Assembly: GCA_016293915.1 (NCBI GenBank)
Contig: JAEDCY010000002.1
Span: forward strand, 92,325 to 156,324
DNA length: 64,000 nt
Reading direction: 5' to 3'
Source of the DNA: Treponema sp.
Lineage (GTDB): Bacteria; Spirochaetota; Spirochaetia; Treponematales; Treponemataceae
A program made the translations under genes and the position numbers. Of this stretch, positions 8,697-17,679 are shown in pieces (the stretch's first letter is position 1; each line of letters opens with the position of its first letter). Under the pieces are notes generated by a model. The model saw nothing but the letters and a program-made list of their open reading frames with translations. It was not told the DNA's origin and ran no database searches.

Positions 8697-8806
8697 AAAA
8701 GTTGCTCCAGGTATTCGCAACTTTTTTTAACGAATCTTCGATTTACCACGGTGCCGATTGTAGGTAAAAACCTAAATTGGATTTTTCCGTGGGAAAATCC
8801 AATTTT
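8697..8806 (+). terminator. Two further hairpins in the asnB leader
   Basis: GTTGC...GCAAC followed by TTTTTTT (about 8700-8729) is a second intrinsic terminator. AAATTGGATTTTTCC / GAAAATCCAATTTTT (about 8773-8806) is a third. Both lie between the hexaloop unit and the asnB start, so the leader may have several attenuation points. I found no leader peptide linked to them. Confidence 0.5.
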
Positions 8807-8829
8807 TAACGGTTTTTTCTATTGTAGGC

Positions 8830-10794
8830 ATGTGTGGTTTTGTAGGTTGTTTTGATTTGGACAGTGGCAGTGCGCCTATTGCGGAGGGCTTGAAGGAAGA
8901 GCTTCGAGCTCAGGTTCTGGAGATGTCGAAAAAGATTAGGCATCGGGGGCCGGACTGGAGTGGTGTTTATACCGGAGAAAATGCGATTTTGAGTCACGAG
9001 AGACTTTCAATTGTAGACCCTCTTTCTGGAAAGCAACCGCTGGTTAGTGATGACGAAAAAATTATTCTTGCTGCAAATGGTGAAATCTATAACCATAAAG
9101 AAATCCGTGCCCTTTTCGAAGGAGATTACAAGTTTCGCACCGGAAGTGACTGCGAGGTAATCATTCCTCTTTATAAAAAATACCGCGAGTCTGGCGACTT
9201 TACAAAAATGATAGAAGAGCTTTCGGGAATATTTGCCTTTGCCCTTTATGACAGCGAGCACGATAGCTATCTTATTGCCCGTGACGAAATAGGCGTTATT
9301 CCGCTTTATCAGGGCTGGGATAAGGCAGGTCGATACTATGTTGCCAGCGAGCTCAAAGCCCTCGAAGGTGACTGCCAGACAATCGAAGAATTCCCGAATG
9401 GTCATTACCTTTATTCAGGAAAGGTATCACACGGATTCGAAACGTCTAACGACGTTTCCAACAATAAAAATGATTTTGCGTTAGCAAAATCCAATCCGTG
9501 TGACAATTCTCCACGTCCAGTTAAATGGTATACAAGAGATTGGGAGACTTATGATAATGTTAAAAATTCCCCACGCGCAACAGACGACAAGGGTGAAGTT
9601 ATCAATCCGAGCGTAATAGAAAAAGTACGCAACGGGCTTGAAAATGCTGTAAAAGCCCAGCTTATGTCCGACGTTCCTTATGGCGTACTTTTGAGCGGTG
9701 GTCTGGATTCTTCAATTATTGCAGCCATCACACAAAAGTTCAGCAAAAAAAGAATTGAGACTGACAGTAAGGAAGCAGCCTGGTGGCCTCAGCTTCACTC
9801 ATTCGCAGTTGGACTCGAAGGATCGCCGGATCTTATTGCAGCTCAGAAGGCTGCTGATTATATTGGTACTGTTCATCATGAGGTTCACTTTACAATTCAG
9901 GAGGCTCTGGACGCTCTTCCTGATGTAATCTATCACATCGAAACATACGACATTACAACAGTTCGCGCATCAACTCCAATGTACCTGCTTGCCCGGGTAA
10001 TAAAATCTATGGGAATTAAGATGGTTTTGAGCGGAGAGGGAAGTGATGAACTTTTTGGCGGTTATCTATACTTTCATAAGGCACCGAATGCTCAGGAATT
10101 CCACGAGGAGCTGGTTCGTAAAATGAGCAAGCTTCATCTTTACGATTGTCTTAGAGCAAATAAGTCTCTTATGGCCTGGGGAGTAGAAGGTCGTGTTCCT
10201 TTCCTTGATAAAGAATTTATAGATATTGCTATGGGGCTTAACCCGAGTGATAAGATGTGTATTCCTCTGTGTCATGCTGAACTTGTTTCAGCATCTGCAA
10301 GTAAGACCCCGAAACAAGTTCGGGGTGACAGTGCTGTTCGGGGTGACAGTGCTGTTCGGGGTTACGGAACTGCTCAGGGCACCGAAGCTTCAAGACAGAG
10401 AATGGAAAAGTGGATTCTTCGCAAGGCTTTTGAAGATCTGCTTCCGGAAAGTATCGCCTGGCGTCAGAAGGAACAGTTCTCAGACGGTGTAGGCTATAAC
10501 TGGATTGATACTCTTAAAAAGATGACAGAAGAGAAGGTTAGCGACGCAGAGTTTGCCCGCCGAGAAAACCGCTTCCCGGTAAATCCTCCAAAAACAAAAG
10601 AGGAATATTATTACCGTGAAATATACAGCCGCCTATTCCCGAGCGACTCTGCTGCCCGCTGTGTACCACACGAAGCCGGAGTTGCCTGTTCAACTGCAAA
10701 AGCACTTGAGTGGGATGCTGCCTGGAAAAATATGGATGAACCATCAGGTCGCGCAATTGGTGGAGTCCACAACGACGCGTATAGAACTAGGTGA
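8830..10794 (+). CDS. asnB: Asparagine synthetase B (glutamine-hydrolysing)
   Basis: 654 aa. Makes asparagine from aspartate, ATP and glutamine. The glutaminase domain starts with the catalytic Cys2 (MCGFVGCFD), with AANGEIYNHKE for glutamine binding. The synthetase domain has the PP-loop LLSGGLDSS (about residue 288) and LSGEGSDELFGGY. Longer than the usual 520-590 aa because of two in-frame repeat insertions: one at 9427-9503 and one at 10271-10366. The start is fixed by Cys2. Regulation is probably by the ANTAR-type leader upstream. Confidence 0.95.
   Translation: MCGFVGCFDLDSGSAPIAEGLKEELRAQVLEMSKKIRHRGPDWSGVYTGENAILSHERLSIVDPLSGKQPLVSDDEKIILAANGEIYNHKEIRALFEGDYKFRTGSDCEVIIPLYKKYRESGDFTKMIEELSGIFAFALYDSEHDSYLIARDEIGVIPLYQGWDKAGRYYVASELKALEGDCQTIEEFPNGHYLYSGKVSHGFETSNDVSNNKNDFALAKSNPCDNSPRPVKWYTRDWETYDNVKNSPRATDDKGEVINPSVIEKVRNGLENAVKAQLMSDVPYGVLLSGGLDSSIIAAITQKFSKKRIETDSKEAAWWPQLHSFAVGLEGSPDLIAAQKAADYIGTVHHEVHFTIQEALDALPDVIYHIETYDITTVRASTPMYLLARVIKSMGIKMVLSGEGSDELFGGYLYFHKAPNAQEFHEELVRKMSKLHLYDCLRANKSLMAWGVEGRVPFLDKEFIDIAMGLNPSDKMCIPLCHAELVSASASKTPKQVRGDSAVRGDSAVRGYGTAQGTEASRQRMEKWILRKAFEDLLPESIAWRQKEQFSDGVGYNWIDTLKKMTEEKVSDAEFARRENRFPVNPPKTKEEYYYREIYSRLFPSDSAARCVPHEAGVACSTAKALEWDAAWKNMDEPSGRAIGGVHNDAYRTR
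9427..9503. repeat. asnB: Family D repeat inside asnB
   Basis: Palindromic ends TCACACGGATT / AATCCGTGTGA, internal inverted pair AAACGTC / GACGTTT and TTTTGCGTTAGCAAAA. Encodes a peptide starting FETSNDVS and ending ALAKSNPCD. A second copy in gltB (15051-15190) is read in the same frame. Confidence 0.85.
10271..10366. repeat. asnB: Family B repeat cluster inside asnB
   Basis: GTCATGCTGAACTTGTTTCAGCAT, then CCCCGAAACAAGTTCGGGG and two copies of TGACAGTGCTGTTCGGGG. Encodes CHAELVSAS and repeated RGDSAV. It is absent from the conserved AsnB sequence on either side. Confidence 0.85.
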
Positions 10795-10801
10795 TTTCAG
10801 G

Positions 10802-10950
10802 CGAGTTTGCAAAGCAAACTCGGTAAGGGGCTGACCAATAAGTTTACATCCTAGTGTCATTCCGAACTTGTTTCGGAATCTATAGAACTAGATGTGGTGT
10901 AGATGCTGAAACAAGTTCAGCATGACAATACTTTTTGGACAGCCCCGTCG
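10802..10950. repeat. Family B repeats after asnB
   Basis: Inverted repeat CGAGTTTGCAAAGCAAACTCG (10802-10822), then GTCATTCCGAACTTGTTTCGGAAT...GATGCTGAAACAAGTTCAGCATGAC (10856-10926) nested between GGGGCTG and CAGCCCC. The rest of the 331-bp asnB-gltB gap holds the gltB promoter and leader. Confidence 0.75.
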
Positions 10951-10986
10951 TTCACGACAAAGCTTACTAATTATCAAAAATAAAAC

Positions 10987-11037
10987 AGTAGTTCCTTTTA
11001 GAACTACTTGACTATTTTTACAAAAATTCATTATTAT
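10987..11037 (+). promoter_or_regulatory. gltB promoter with 22-bp palindromic operator
   Basis: The palindrome AGTAGT-N10-ACTACT (10987-11008; 8-bp arms AGTAGTTC/GAACTACT here) abuts the -35 TTGACT (11008-11013); a -10 TTATTA or TATTAT begins at 11031/11032. A palindrome of the same size and half-sites lies between the carA and dapF promoters (30761-30782). Confidence 0.6.
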
Positions 11038-11050
11038 TAAAAAACTAAAA

Positions 11051-11115
11051 ACGGCAAAGAGGTCGTAGATAAAGTTTCGTTCAAGGCGAAATTTTGTCTA
11101 CGACCTCTTTTTTTT
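11051..11115 (+). promoter_or_regulatory. ANTAR-type hexaloop/terminator leader of gltB
   Basis: Hairpin ACGGC-[AAAGAG]-GTCGT (11051-11066), loop A1/G4, starting about 8 nt into the predicted transcript. It overlaps the terminator arm AAGAGGTCGTAGA (11057-11069), which pairs with TCTACGACCTCTT (11097-11109) before a T-run. Nearly identical in its stem to the dapF leader. Confidence 0.85.
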
Positions 11116-11126
11116 CGAGGTTGAAA

Positions 11127-14100
11127 ATGAAGACATTATACGAACCAAGCTTTGAACACGACAACTGTGGTATTGGTGCAGTTGTAAATATTGATGGAAG
11201 TAAATCGCATAAAATTGTTGATAATGCTTTAAGCATAGTTGAAAAACTGGAACACCGTGCAGGAAAAGATGCCAGTGGCGAAACTGGTGATGGTGTTGGA
11301 ATTCTTGTTCAGATAAGCCATGAGTTTTTTAAGAAGGCTGCATCAGATTTAGTCGGCAAGCTTGGAGAGCGTGAGTATGGTATCGGGCAGTTCTTTTTCC
11401 CTGGAGATGTGGTTTCGACAGGCTCAACCACCTGTGATTCTGAAAAAGCCCGTTTTGAAGAATGCTGTGCTGCCGAAGGGCTTAAGTTTTTGGGCTGGCG
11501 TAAGGTTCCTGTGAATGCAGACGTTCTTGGTAAAAAGGCCCTCGACTGTATGCCTCAAATCTGGCAGGGCTTTGTGGAAAAGCCTGCTGACTGTGAGCCG
11601 GGGCTTGATTTTGACCGCAAGCTTTATATTGTGAGACGGCTTTTTGAAAACGGGGCGTTGCGGGGTGCCCCCGCAGAGGGGGTAGCGGAAAACGCCGCAG
11701 GCGATTGCAGCGAGGGGGAGACTTCCCCCTCATCACCTAAAACCTATGTCTGTTCCCTTAGCAGCCGCACCATCGTTTACAAGGGAATGTTCCTGGTTCA
11801 CGAGCTTCGTACTTTCTACGATGACCTGCAGTCACCGGATTATCAGTCGGCTTTAGCAATTGTGCATTCGCGCTTTTCCACAAACACACAGCCAAGCTGG
11901 CAGCGCGCTCACCCGAACCGTTTTATTGCACATAACGGCGAAATCAATACAATCCGCGGAAATGTAGACCGTATGCTGGCTCGCGAAGAAACTGTTAGTT
12001 CAAGCAAACTTGATAAAGCTCAGATGCAGAAAATCTTGCCAGCAGTAGATACTAGCGGTTCAGACTCTGCAATGCTTGATAATACTCTTGAGTTTCTTTT
12101 GATGAATGGCATGCCGTTACCTCTTGCTGTTATGACTTGCATTCCTGAACCATGGAAACATGATGACAATATGGCTCAAAAGAAAAAGGATTTTTATCAC
12201 TATTGGGCAACTATGATGGAAAGCTGGGACGGACCTGCGGCAATTCTTTTCAGTGACGGTGATTTGCTTGGTGCAACCCTTGATCGTAACGGACTTCGCC
12301 CAAGCCGCTACTACATCACAAAGGACGGTATGCTGATTTTGAGTTCTGAAGTTGGTGTGCTTGATATTCCTGAAGAAAACATCAAAATAAAATCACGACT
12401 TCAACCGGGTCGCATACTTCTTGTTGATACTCTTCAGAAAAAGATTATCAGTGATGAAGAATGCAAAAATCAGTACGCTTCGCTTTATCCTTACGGAGAG
12501 TGGCTGGATATGAATCTTGTTCATCTTGCCGATCTTAAAATTCCTAACAAGAAAATTCCGGTTCATACATTGGACGAGCGTAATATTCTTTACCGTGCCT
12601 TTGGCTGGAACTACGAAGATGTAAACGAGATGGTTCTTCCGATGGCTCGCAACGGGGTAGAGCCTACAGCCAGCATGGGCGTGGACACTCCGCTTGCCGT
12701 TATGAGTGAAAAGCATCCGAGTCTCTTCTCATACTTCAAGCAGCTTTTTGCCCAGGTTACAAATCCGCCAATTGACAGTCTGCGTGAGAAGATTGTTACT
12801 GACACAACAGTTTACGTTGGTAAGGACGGAAACCTTTTGCAGCCACAAGCCCGAAACTGCCGTGTCCTTGAAATTAATAATCCGATTCTCACCGGCACTG
12901 ACCTTATAAAAATCGCCGCCCTCAATCAGCCAGGGCTTAAGGCAAAGACGATTTCGATTTTATTTGATGTGGTTTCGATACGTCCTTCGGACTACTCAAC
13001 CACCGCTGCATCTCCGGTGGTTGAGTGCTCGCGAAGCGAGTGTATCGAAACCACCAGACTCGAGACTGCCCTCGACAAACTCTTTGCTCAAATCGACTCT
13101 GCCTATGCAGAAGGTTACAACATCATCATACTCAGTGACCGTGGTGTAGATGAAAATCATGCTGCTATTCCTGTTATTCTTGCAACTTCAGCTGTTGAGC
13201 AGTACCTGATCCGTACAAAGAAGCGCACATCCGTTTCCATCATTCTGGAGACTGCCGAGGTTCGCGACGTTCATCAGGCTGCAATGTGTCTTGGCTATGG
13301 AGCCCGTGCAATCAATCCTTACCTTGCTCATGAAGCAATTGCCGAACTCATTGACCAAAAGATTCTGGACAAGGATTATCACACCGCAATCGACGACTAC
13401 AACAAGGCTGTTATTAACGGCATTGTAAAGATTGCCGCAAAGATGGGTATCTCAACAATTCAATCTTACCAGTCGGCTCAGATTTTCGAAGCAGTTGGAA
13501 TTGCCCAGGATGTTGTAGAAAAATATTTTACAAATACAGTAAGCCGTGTTGGCGGTGTTGGCCTCAAGGAAATTGAAGAGGATGTACGCTATCATCACGA
13601 TCAGGGTTTTGACCCAGCCGGCCTCACTGTAAACCAGCACCTCGATTCTTTTGGTAAGCACAAGTTCCGACGCGGTCCTCAGGCAGAAAGTCATCTTTAT
13701 AATCCTGAAACTATTGTGGCCCTGCAGCAGGCTACCCGCAACGGTGATTACGCCCGTTTCAAAGAATATACAGCCCTGGTTGACGATAACAGTCATCCTC
13801 ACACTCTGCGCGCTATGCTGGATTTCAACTTTCCTGCAGACGGCGGAATAAGTATTGATGAGGTTGAGCCTGTAGAGACAATTGTTCAGCGTTTTAAGAC
13901 TGGTGCCATGTCTTACGGTTCAATTTCTGAAGAGGCCCATAAGTGCATGGCTGCCGCAATGAATCACCTGCACGGAAAATCAAACTCGGGGGAAGGCGGC
14001 GAAAAACCGGAGCGCTTGGGAACTGAATACAACTCTGCTATCAAGCAGGTTGCCAGCGGCCGTTTTGGTGTTACAGAAGAGTACCTGCTTAGTGCCAAGG

Positions 14101-16016
14101 AAATTCAGATAAAAATGGCTCAGGGAGCGAAGCCTGGCGAAGGCGGACATTTACCTGGCAAAAAGGTTTACCCATGGATTGCAAAGACTCGTTACGCAAC
14201 CCCTGGTGTAGCCCTTATTTCGCCACCACCACATCATGATATATATTCTATAGAAGATTTGGCTCAGCTGATTTACGATTTGAAGAATGCAAACCGTGGA
14301 GCTAGAATCTCTGTAAAGCTTGTAAGTGAAGCTGGAGTTGGTACAATTGCGGCCGGTGTTGCAAAGGCCGGTGCTCAGGTAATTTTGATTTCCGGCCACG
14401 ACGGTGGTACCGGTGCAGCACCTATTTCATCTATTCACCACGCGGGACTTCCTTGGGAGCTTGGTCTTGCCGAGACTCACCAGACTCTGATTCAGAACGG
14501 ACTTCGTGGTCGCGTAGTCATTGAGACAGACGGTAAACTAATGAGCGGTAGGGACGTTACAATTGCTGCCCTTCTTGGTGCAGAAGAGTTTGGTTTTGCA
14601 ACAGCCCCTCTTATTGCAATGGGCTGTTCTATGATGCGTGTCTGCCAGCTGGATACCTGTCCATTTGGTGTTGCAACACAGAACGAAAAACTGCGTGCAA
14701 AGTTCCCTGGAAAGCCTGAATATGTAGAAAACTTTATGAAGTTCATTGCTCAGGAAATGAGAGAGCTAATGGCAAAGCTTGGTGTGCGCACAGTGGAAGA
14801 ACTCTGCGGCCGAACTGATTTGCTTAAGCTAAAAGACAAGCAGGGATTTAAGAGAGCAGGGCTAGTTGATATGAGCCGCGTTCTTGCTAACGCAGAAGCT
14901 GTTAGCGGTAAGCAGTTAGCTGTTAGCGGTAAGCAGTTAGCTGTTAGTGGTAAGCAGTTAGCTGTTAGCGACTGGAAGAAAGACCGCTCTCTCTTTGATT
15001 TTAAGTTGGATAATACTATTGATGAAAGAAAACTTTTACCATGGTTAGAATCACACGGATTCGCACGTTGCGAAAGCAACGAAGTAAATAATTTCCTTAC
15101 AGAACGAGCCGCAGGCTCATTCGAAACGTCTAACGACGTTTCCAAAAATAATAAAAATGATTTTGCGTTAGCAAAATCGAATCCGTGTGACAAAATTAAT
15201 ATCCAGTCAACCGACCGAACGGTAGGAACAATTCTGGGAAGCGAGATTCAGAAGCGTTATGGTAACACTTTGGCCGACGACACCTTTGTAGTTAATTTCG
15301 AAGGCGGTGCCGGTCAGAGCTTTGGAGCTTTTATTCCAAAGGGGCTTACACTGCGTCTCACAGGAGATGCTAACGACGCCTTCGGAAAAGGTCTTAGCGG
15401 CGGAAAACTTGTAATCAAAAAGCCGGCCAGCTTTGAAGGTGAAGCAGCCTCAAATATCATCGTTGGAAACGTAGCTCTTTTTGGTGCGACTTCTGGAACT
15501 GCTTTTATCAACGGTGTAGCAGGCGAGCGTTTCTGTGTACGTAACTCAGGTGCAACTGTTGTAGCAGAAGGTTGTGGTGATCATGGTCTTGAATACATGA
15601 CAGGCGGAACAGCTGTAATCCTCGGTAGTACTGGTAAAAACCTCTGTGCCGGAATGAGCGGCGGCGTAGCTTATGTTCTCGACGAAAATCACGACCTTTA
15701 CAAACGCATGAATCATGAGCTTGTAAAGATGTATGCCCTAGATGATGAGACAACAACGTTGCCGGTGGTTTCGACAGGCTCAACCACCTCGCCTGATGAA
15801 GAAAGACTTCATGAACTTATTCAGCAGCATGCCGCAGAAACCGGCAGCGAACGAGCAGAGACAATTCTTGCCGACTGGGATCATTACAAAAACTGCTTCA
15901 AGAAAATTATCCCGAACGATTATTTGAAAGTTATGACAGAGATAGCATCAGAAGAAAAAACAGGCAAGCCACATGACGAGGCAGTACTCAACGCCTTCAG
16001 GAAATGTAGTGCATAG
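11127..16016 (+). CDS. gltB: Glutamate synthase (GOGAT) large subunit
   Basis: 1629 aa with start at ATG 11127 (GAGG 7 bp upstream); an upstream in-frame start would lie in the terminator. Transfers the glutamine amide to 2-oxoglutarate with GltD. The N-terminal amidotransferase has the nucleophile in HDNCGIG; the central and FMN domains follow; the 3Fe-4S cluster cysteines are in CSMMRVCQLDTCPFG (from about residue 1170); a C-terminal GXGXG region is present. Longer than usual (about 1500) because of at least six in-frame insertions at 11409, 11652, 12969, 14890, 15051 and 15764. First gene of gltB-gltD-purF. Confidence 0.97.
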   Translation: MKTLYEPSFEHDNCGIGAVVNIDGSKSHKIVDNALSIVEKLEHRAGKDASGETGDGVGILVQISHEFFKKAASDLVGKLGEREYGIGQFFFPGDVVSTGSTTCDSEKARFEECCAAEGLKFLGWRKVPVNADVLGKKALDCMPQIWQGFVEKPADCEPGLDFDRKLYIVRRLFENGALRGAPAEGVAENAAGDCSEGETSPSSPKTYVCSLSSRTIVYKGMFLVHELRTFYDDLQSPDYQSALAIVHSRFSTNTQPSWQRAHPNRFIAHNGEINTIRGNVDRMLAREETVSSSKLDKAQMQKILPAVDTSGSDSAMLDNTLEFLLMNGMPLPLAVMTCIPEPWKHDDNMAQKKKDFYHYWATMMESWDGPAAILFSDGDLLGATLDRNGLRPSRYYITKDGMLILSSEVGVLDIPEENIKIKSRLQPGRILLVDTLQKKIISDEECKNQYASLYPYGEWLDMNLVHLADLKIPNKKIPVHTLDERNILYRAFGWNYEDVNEMVLPMARNGVEPTASMGVDTPLAVMSEKHPSLFSYFKQLFAQVTNPPIDSLREKIVTDTTVYVGKDGNLLQPQARNCRVLEINNPILTGTDLIKIAALNQPGLKAKTISILFDVVSIRPSDYSTTAASPVVECSRSECIETTRLETALDKLFAQIDSAYAEGYNIIILSDRGVDENHAAIPVILATSAVEQYLIRTKKRTSVSIILETAEVRDVHQAAMCLGYGARAINPYLAHEAIAELIDQKILDKDYHTAIDDYNKAVINGIVKIAAKMGISTIQSYQSAQIFEAVGIAQDVVEKYFTNTVSRVGGVGLKEIEEDVRYHHDQGFDPAGLTVNQHLDSFGKHKFRRGPQAESHLYNPETIVALQQATRNGDYARFKEYTALVDDNSHPHTLRAMLDFNFPADGGISIDEVEPVETIVQRFKTGAMSYGSISEEAHKCMAAAMNHLHGKSNSGEGGEKPERLGTEYNSAIKQVASGRFGVTEEYLLSAKEIQIKMAQGAKPGEGGHLPGKKVYPWIAKTRYATPGVALISPPPHHDIYSIEDLAQLIYDLKNANRGARISVKLVSEAGVGTIAAGVAKAGAQVILISGHDGGTGAAPISSIHHAGLPWELGLAETHQTLIQNGLRGRVVIETDGKLMSGRDVTIAALLGAEEFGFATAPLIAMGCSMMRVCQLDTCPFGVATQNEKLRAKFPGKPEYVENFMKFIAQEMRELMAKLGVRTVEELCGRTDLLKLKDKQGFKRAGLVDMSRVLANAEAVSGKQLAVSGKQLAVSGKQLAVSDWKKDRSLFDFKLDNTIDERKLLPWLESHGFARCESNEVNNFLTERAAGSFETSNDVSKNNKNDFALAKSNPCDKINIQSTDRTVGTILGSEIQKRYGNTLADDTFVVNFEGGAGQSFGAFIPKGLTLRLTGDANDAFGKGLSGGKLVIKKPASFEGEAASNIIVGNVALFGATSGTAFINGVAGERFCVRNSGATVVAEGCGDHGLEYMTGGTAVILGSTGKNLCAGMSGGVAYVLDENHDLYKRMNHELVKMYALDDETTTLPVVSTGSTTSPDEERLHELIQQHAAETGSERAETILADWDHYKNCFKKIIPNDYLKVMTEIASEEKTGKPHDEAVLNAFRKCSA
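11409..11432. repeat. gltB: Short family A repeat inside gltB
   Basis: 24-bp unit beginning GTGGTTTCGACAGG and ending CTCAACCACC, encoding VVSTGSTT. A second copy in the same frame is at 15764-15788. Confidence 0.8.
11652..11736. repeat. gltB: Family C repeat inside gltB
   Basis: GGGGCGTTGCGGGGTGCCCCCGC...GGGGGTAGCG...GAGGGGGAGACTTCCCCCTC. It encodes an Ala/Gly/Glu-rich loop ending GETSPSS, similar to the purF insert ending GKTSPS. Confidence 0.8.
12969..13055. repeat. gltB: Paired family A repeats inside gltB
   Basis: A direct copy (12969-13004) encodes VVSIRPSDYSTT and an inverted copy (13016-13055) encodes VVECSRSECIETT. The same two peptides, in the opposite order, occur in dapF. Confidence 0.9.
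14890..14970 (+). repeat. gltB: 21-bp tandem repeat inside gltB
   Basis: Units of GTTAGCGGTAAGCAGTTAGCT, three and a half copies, encoding repeated AVSGKQL. Near-identical copies point to recent expansion; the unit length is a multiple of three. Confidence 0.9.
15051..15190. repeat. gltB: Extended family D repeat inside gltB
   Basis: Same ends as the asnB copy (TCACACGGATTCG / AATCCGTGTGA), but with about 60 bp of extra palindromes near the left end (CGTTGCGAAAGCAACG; GAGCCGCAGGCTC). Encodes FETSNDVS to ALAKSNPCD in the asnB frame. Confidence 0.85.
15764..15788. repeat. gltB: Short family A repeat inside gltB (second)
   Basis: GGTGGTTTCGACAGGCTCAACCACC with one-base shift relative to 11409-11432 and the same VVSTGSTT product. 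It lies near the C-terminus. Confidence 0.8.
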
Positions 16017-16027
16017 GAGATAAGAGT

Positions 16028-17677
16028 ATGGCAAAACCAACAGGATTCATGGATTATAAAAGAGTTGAAAATGGAAACGTTCCGCCGCTGGAGCGAATAT
16101 GTAACTTTAAGGAGTTTCATCCCAAGCTGGACGAGAAGGCCCGCCGAGAGCAGGCAGCCCGTTGTATGAACTGTGGGGTTCCTATGTGTCAGAGTGCAAT
16201 TAAGCTTGGCGGTATGGTAACGGGCTGTCCGCTTCACAATTACATTCCAGAATGGAACGATGCACTTTTTAATGGCCAGTTTGATATGGCTGCCTGGCGT
16301 TTGCTCAAAACTTCGAGCTTTCCGGAGTTCACCGGACGTGTTTGTCCTGCTCTTTGCGAAAAAGCCTGCAACTGTGGCAGCCCTGTGGTTTCGACCCCTT
16401 CGACAGGCTCAGGGACCGCAACCACCGACTCGGGAGCTGTAACCGTTCACGACAACGAACTATACATAATTGAGAAAGCTTTTGAATCGGGCTATATGAA
16501 ACCACAAATTCCTGCAAAGCGTAGTGATAAAAAAGTTGCAGTAATTGGTGCGGGTCCAGCCGGTCTTGCAGCAGCAGACTGGCTTAATAGACGTGGTCAC
16601 AATGTTACGGTTTTTGAACGAGAAGATAAAGCCGGTGGACTTTTGATGTACGGTATTCCAAATATGAAATTGGACAAAAAAATTGTTGACCGACGTATTG
16701 AGCTTATGAAGGCAGAAGGTGTTCAGTTTATTTTTAATGCCGATGTTGGACGCTCTTATTCAGCAAATCAGATTATGCAGGATTTTGATGCAATTGCCTT
16801 ATGTTGTGGTGCTAAAAAAGCTCGTGCTCTAAATGCAGAAGGAATGAATTTGTTGAAGACAGGCAGATCTGGTGCAGAAGGCGGAGTGATGTTTGCAGTT
16901 GATTTTCTAAAAGCAGTTACAAAGAGTGTAATAGCAACAAGTGGTGCACTTGAAAAAATCGGAATTGAACCTGCAAATAAACAAATCAGTCAGATGCTGG
17001 TACAGGATTTTGGAATTGAAGTTGAAGGAAAGAGTGTAATAATTGTTGGAGGGGGAGACACAGGAAATGACTGCTGCGGTTCTGCAATTCGTCTGGGTTG
17101 TAAATCTGTAACACAGATTGAAATGATGCCTTGTCCTCCTCTTGAACGTGCAGCAAATAATCCATGGCCGCAGTGGCCAAAAACCCTAAAGGTAGATTAT
17201 GGTGCAGAAGAATCAATAGCAAAGTTTGGCCACGACCCGCGCGTTTATGAAACTACTGTAAAAGAAATTATCAGTGAAAATGGCCATATAACAGCTGTAA
17301 AAACAATTGAAGTTGAATTCCAGTTGATAGATGGAAAACGGCAGCTGGTTGAAAGAGGCGGTACAGAAAAGACCTTGCCTTGCGATCTTCTCCTTGTCGC
17401 AGCAGGTTTTGTCGGCTGTGAAGAATATACTGCTAAGGCTTTTGGAACAGAGCTTGGGCCTCGGGGAACAGTTCTTACACCAGAGGTGGTTTCGATACGC
17501 CCTTCGGGCTACTCAACCACCATCGATTACAGTGCCAGCCCTAACGGTTATACAACCAGCGTTGAAAAAATCTTTACAGCCGGCGATATGCACCGCGGCC
17601 AGTCTCTCGTTGTCTGGGCAATTGCCGAAGGCCGCGAGTGTGCCCGCCAGATAGACAGCTTTTTACTGGAGAAATAA
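16028..17677 (+). CDS. gltD: Glutamate synthase small subunit (NADPH-dependent)
   Basis: 549 aa, longer than the usual 470-490 because of two in-frame family A inserts (16385-16426, 17485-17521). N-terminal cysteines for two 4Fe-4S clusters: CMNCGVPMC, GCPLH, CPALCEKAC. FAD-binding GAGPAGLAAADWL near residue 175 and a second dinucleotide fold IIVGGGDTGNDC for NADPH. It passes electrons from NADPH to GltB. The gene follows gltB by 11 bp with GGAGATAAGAG before the ATG. Confidence 0.96.
   Translation: MAKPTGFMDYKRVENGNVPPLERICNFKEFHPKLDEKARREQAARCMNCGVPMCQSAIKLGGMVTGCPLHNYIPEWNDALFNGQFDMAAWRLLKTSSFPEFTGRVCPALCEKACNCGSPVVSTPSTGSGTATTDSGAVTVHDNELYIIEKAFESGYMKPQIPAKRSDKKVAVIGAGPAGLAAADWLNRRGHNVTVFEREDKAGGLLMYGIPNMKLDKKIVDRRIELMKAEGVQFIFNADVGRSYSANQIMQDFDAIALCCGAKKARALNAEGMNLLKTGRSGAEGGVMFAVDFLKAVTKSVIATSGALEKIGIEPANKQISQMLVQDFGIEVEGKSVIIVGGGDTGNDCCGSAIRLGCKSVTQIEMMPCPPLERAANNPWPQWPKTLKVDYGAEESIAKFGHDPRVYETTVKEIISENGHITAVKTIEVEFQLIDGKRQLVERGGTEKTLPCDLLLVAAGFVGCEEYTAKAFGTELGPRGTVLTPEVVSIRPSGYSTTIDYSASPNGYTTSVEKIFTAGDMHRGQSLVVWAIAEGRECARQIDSFLLEK
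16385..16426. repeat. gltD: Family A variant inside gltD
   Basis: GTGGTTTCGACCCCTTCGACAGG...CAACCACC, encoding VVSTPSTGSG. It is placed just after the cysteine motif CEKACNCG. Confidence 0.75.
17485..17521. repeat. gltD: Family A repeat inside gltD
   Basis: Palindromic GGTGGTTTCGATACG...CTACTCAACCACC encoding VVSIRPSGYSTT, the same frame as the copies in gltB, carA and dapF. Confidence 0.9.
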
Positions 17678-17679
17678 AA

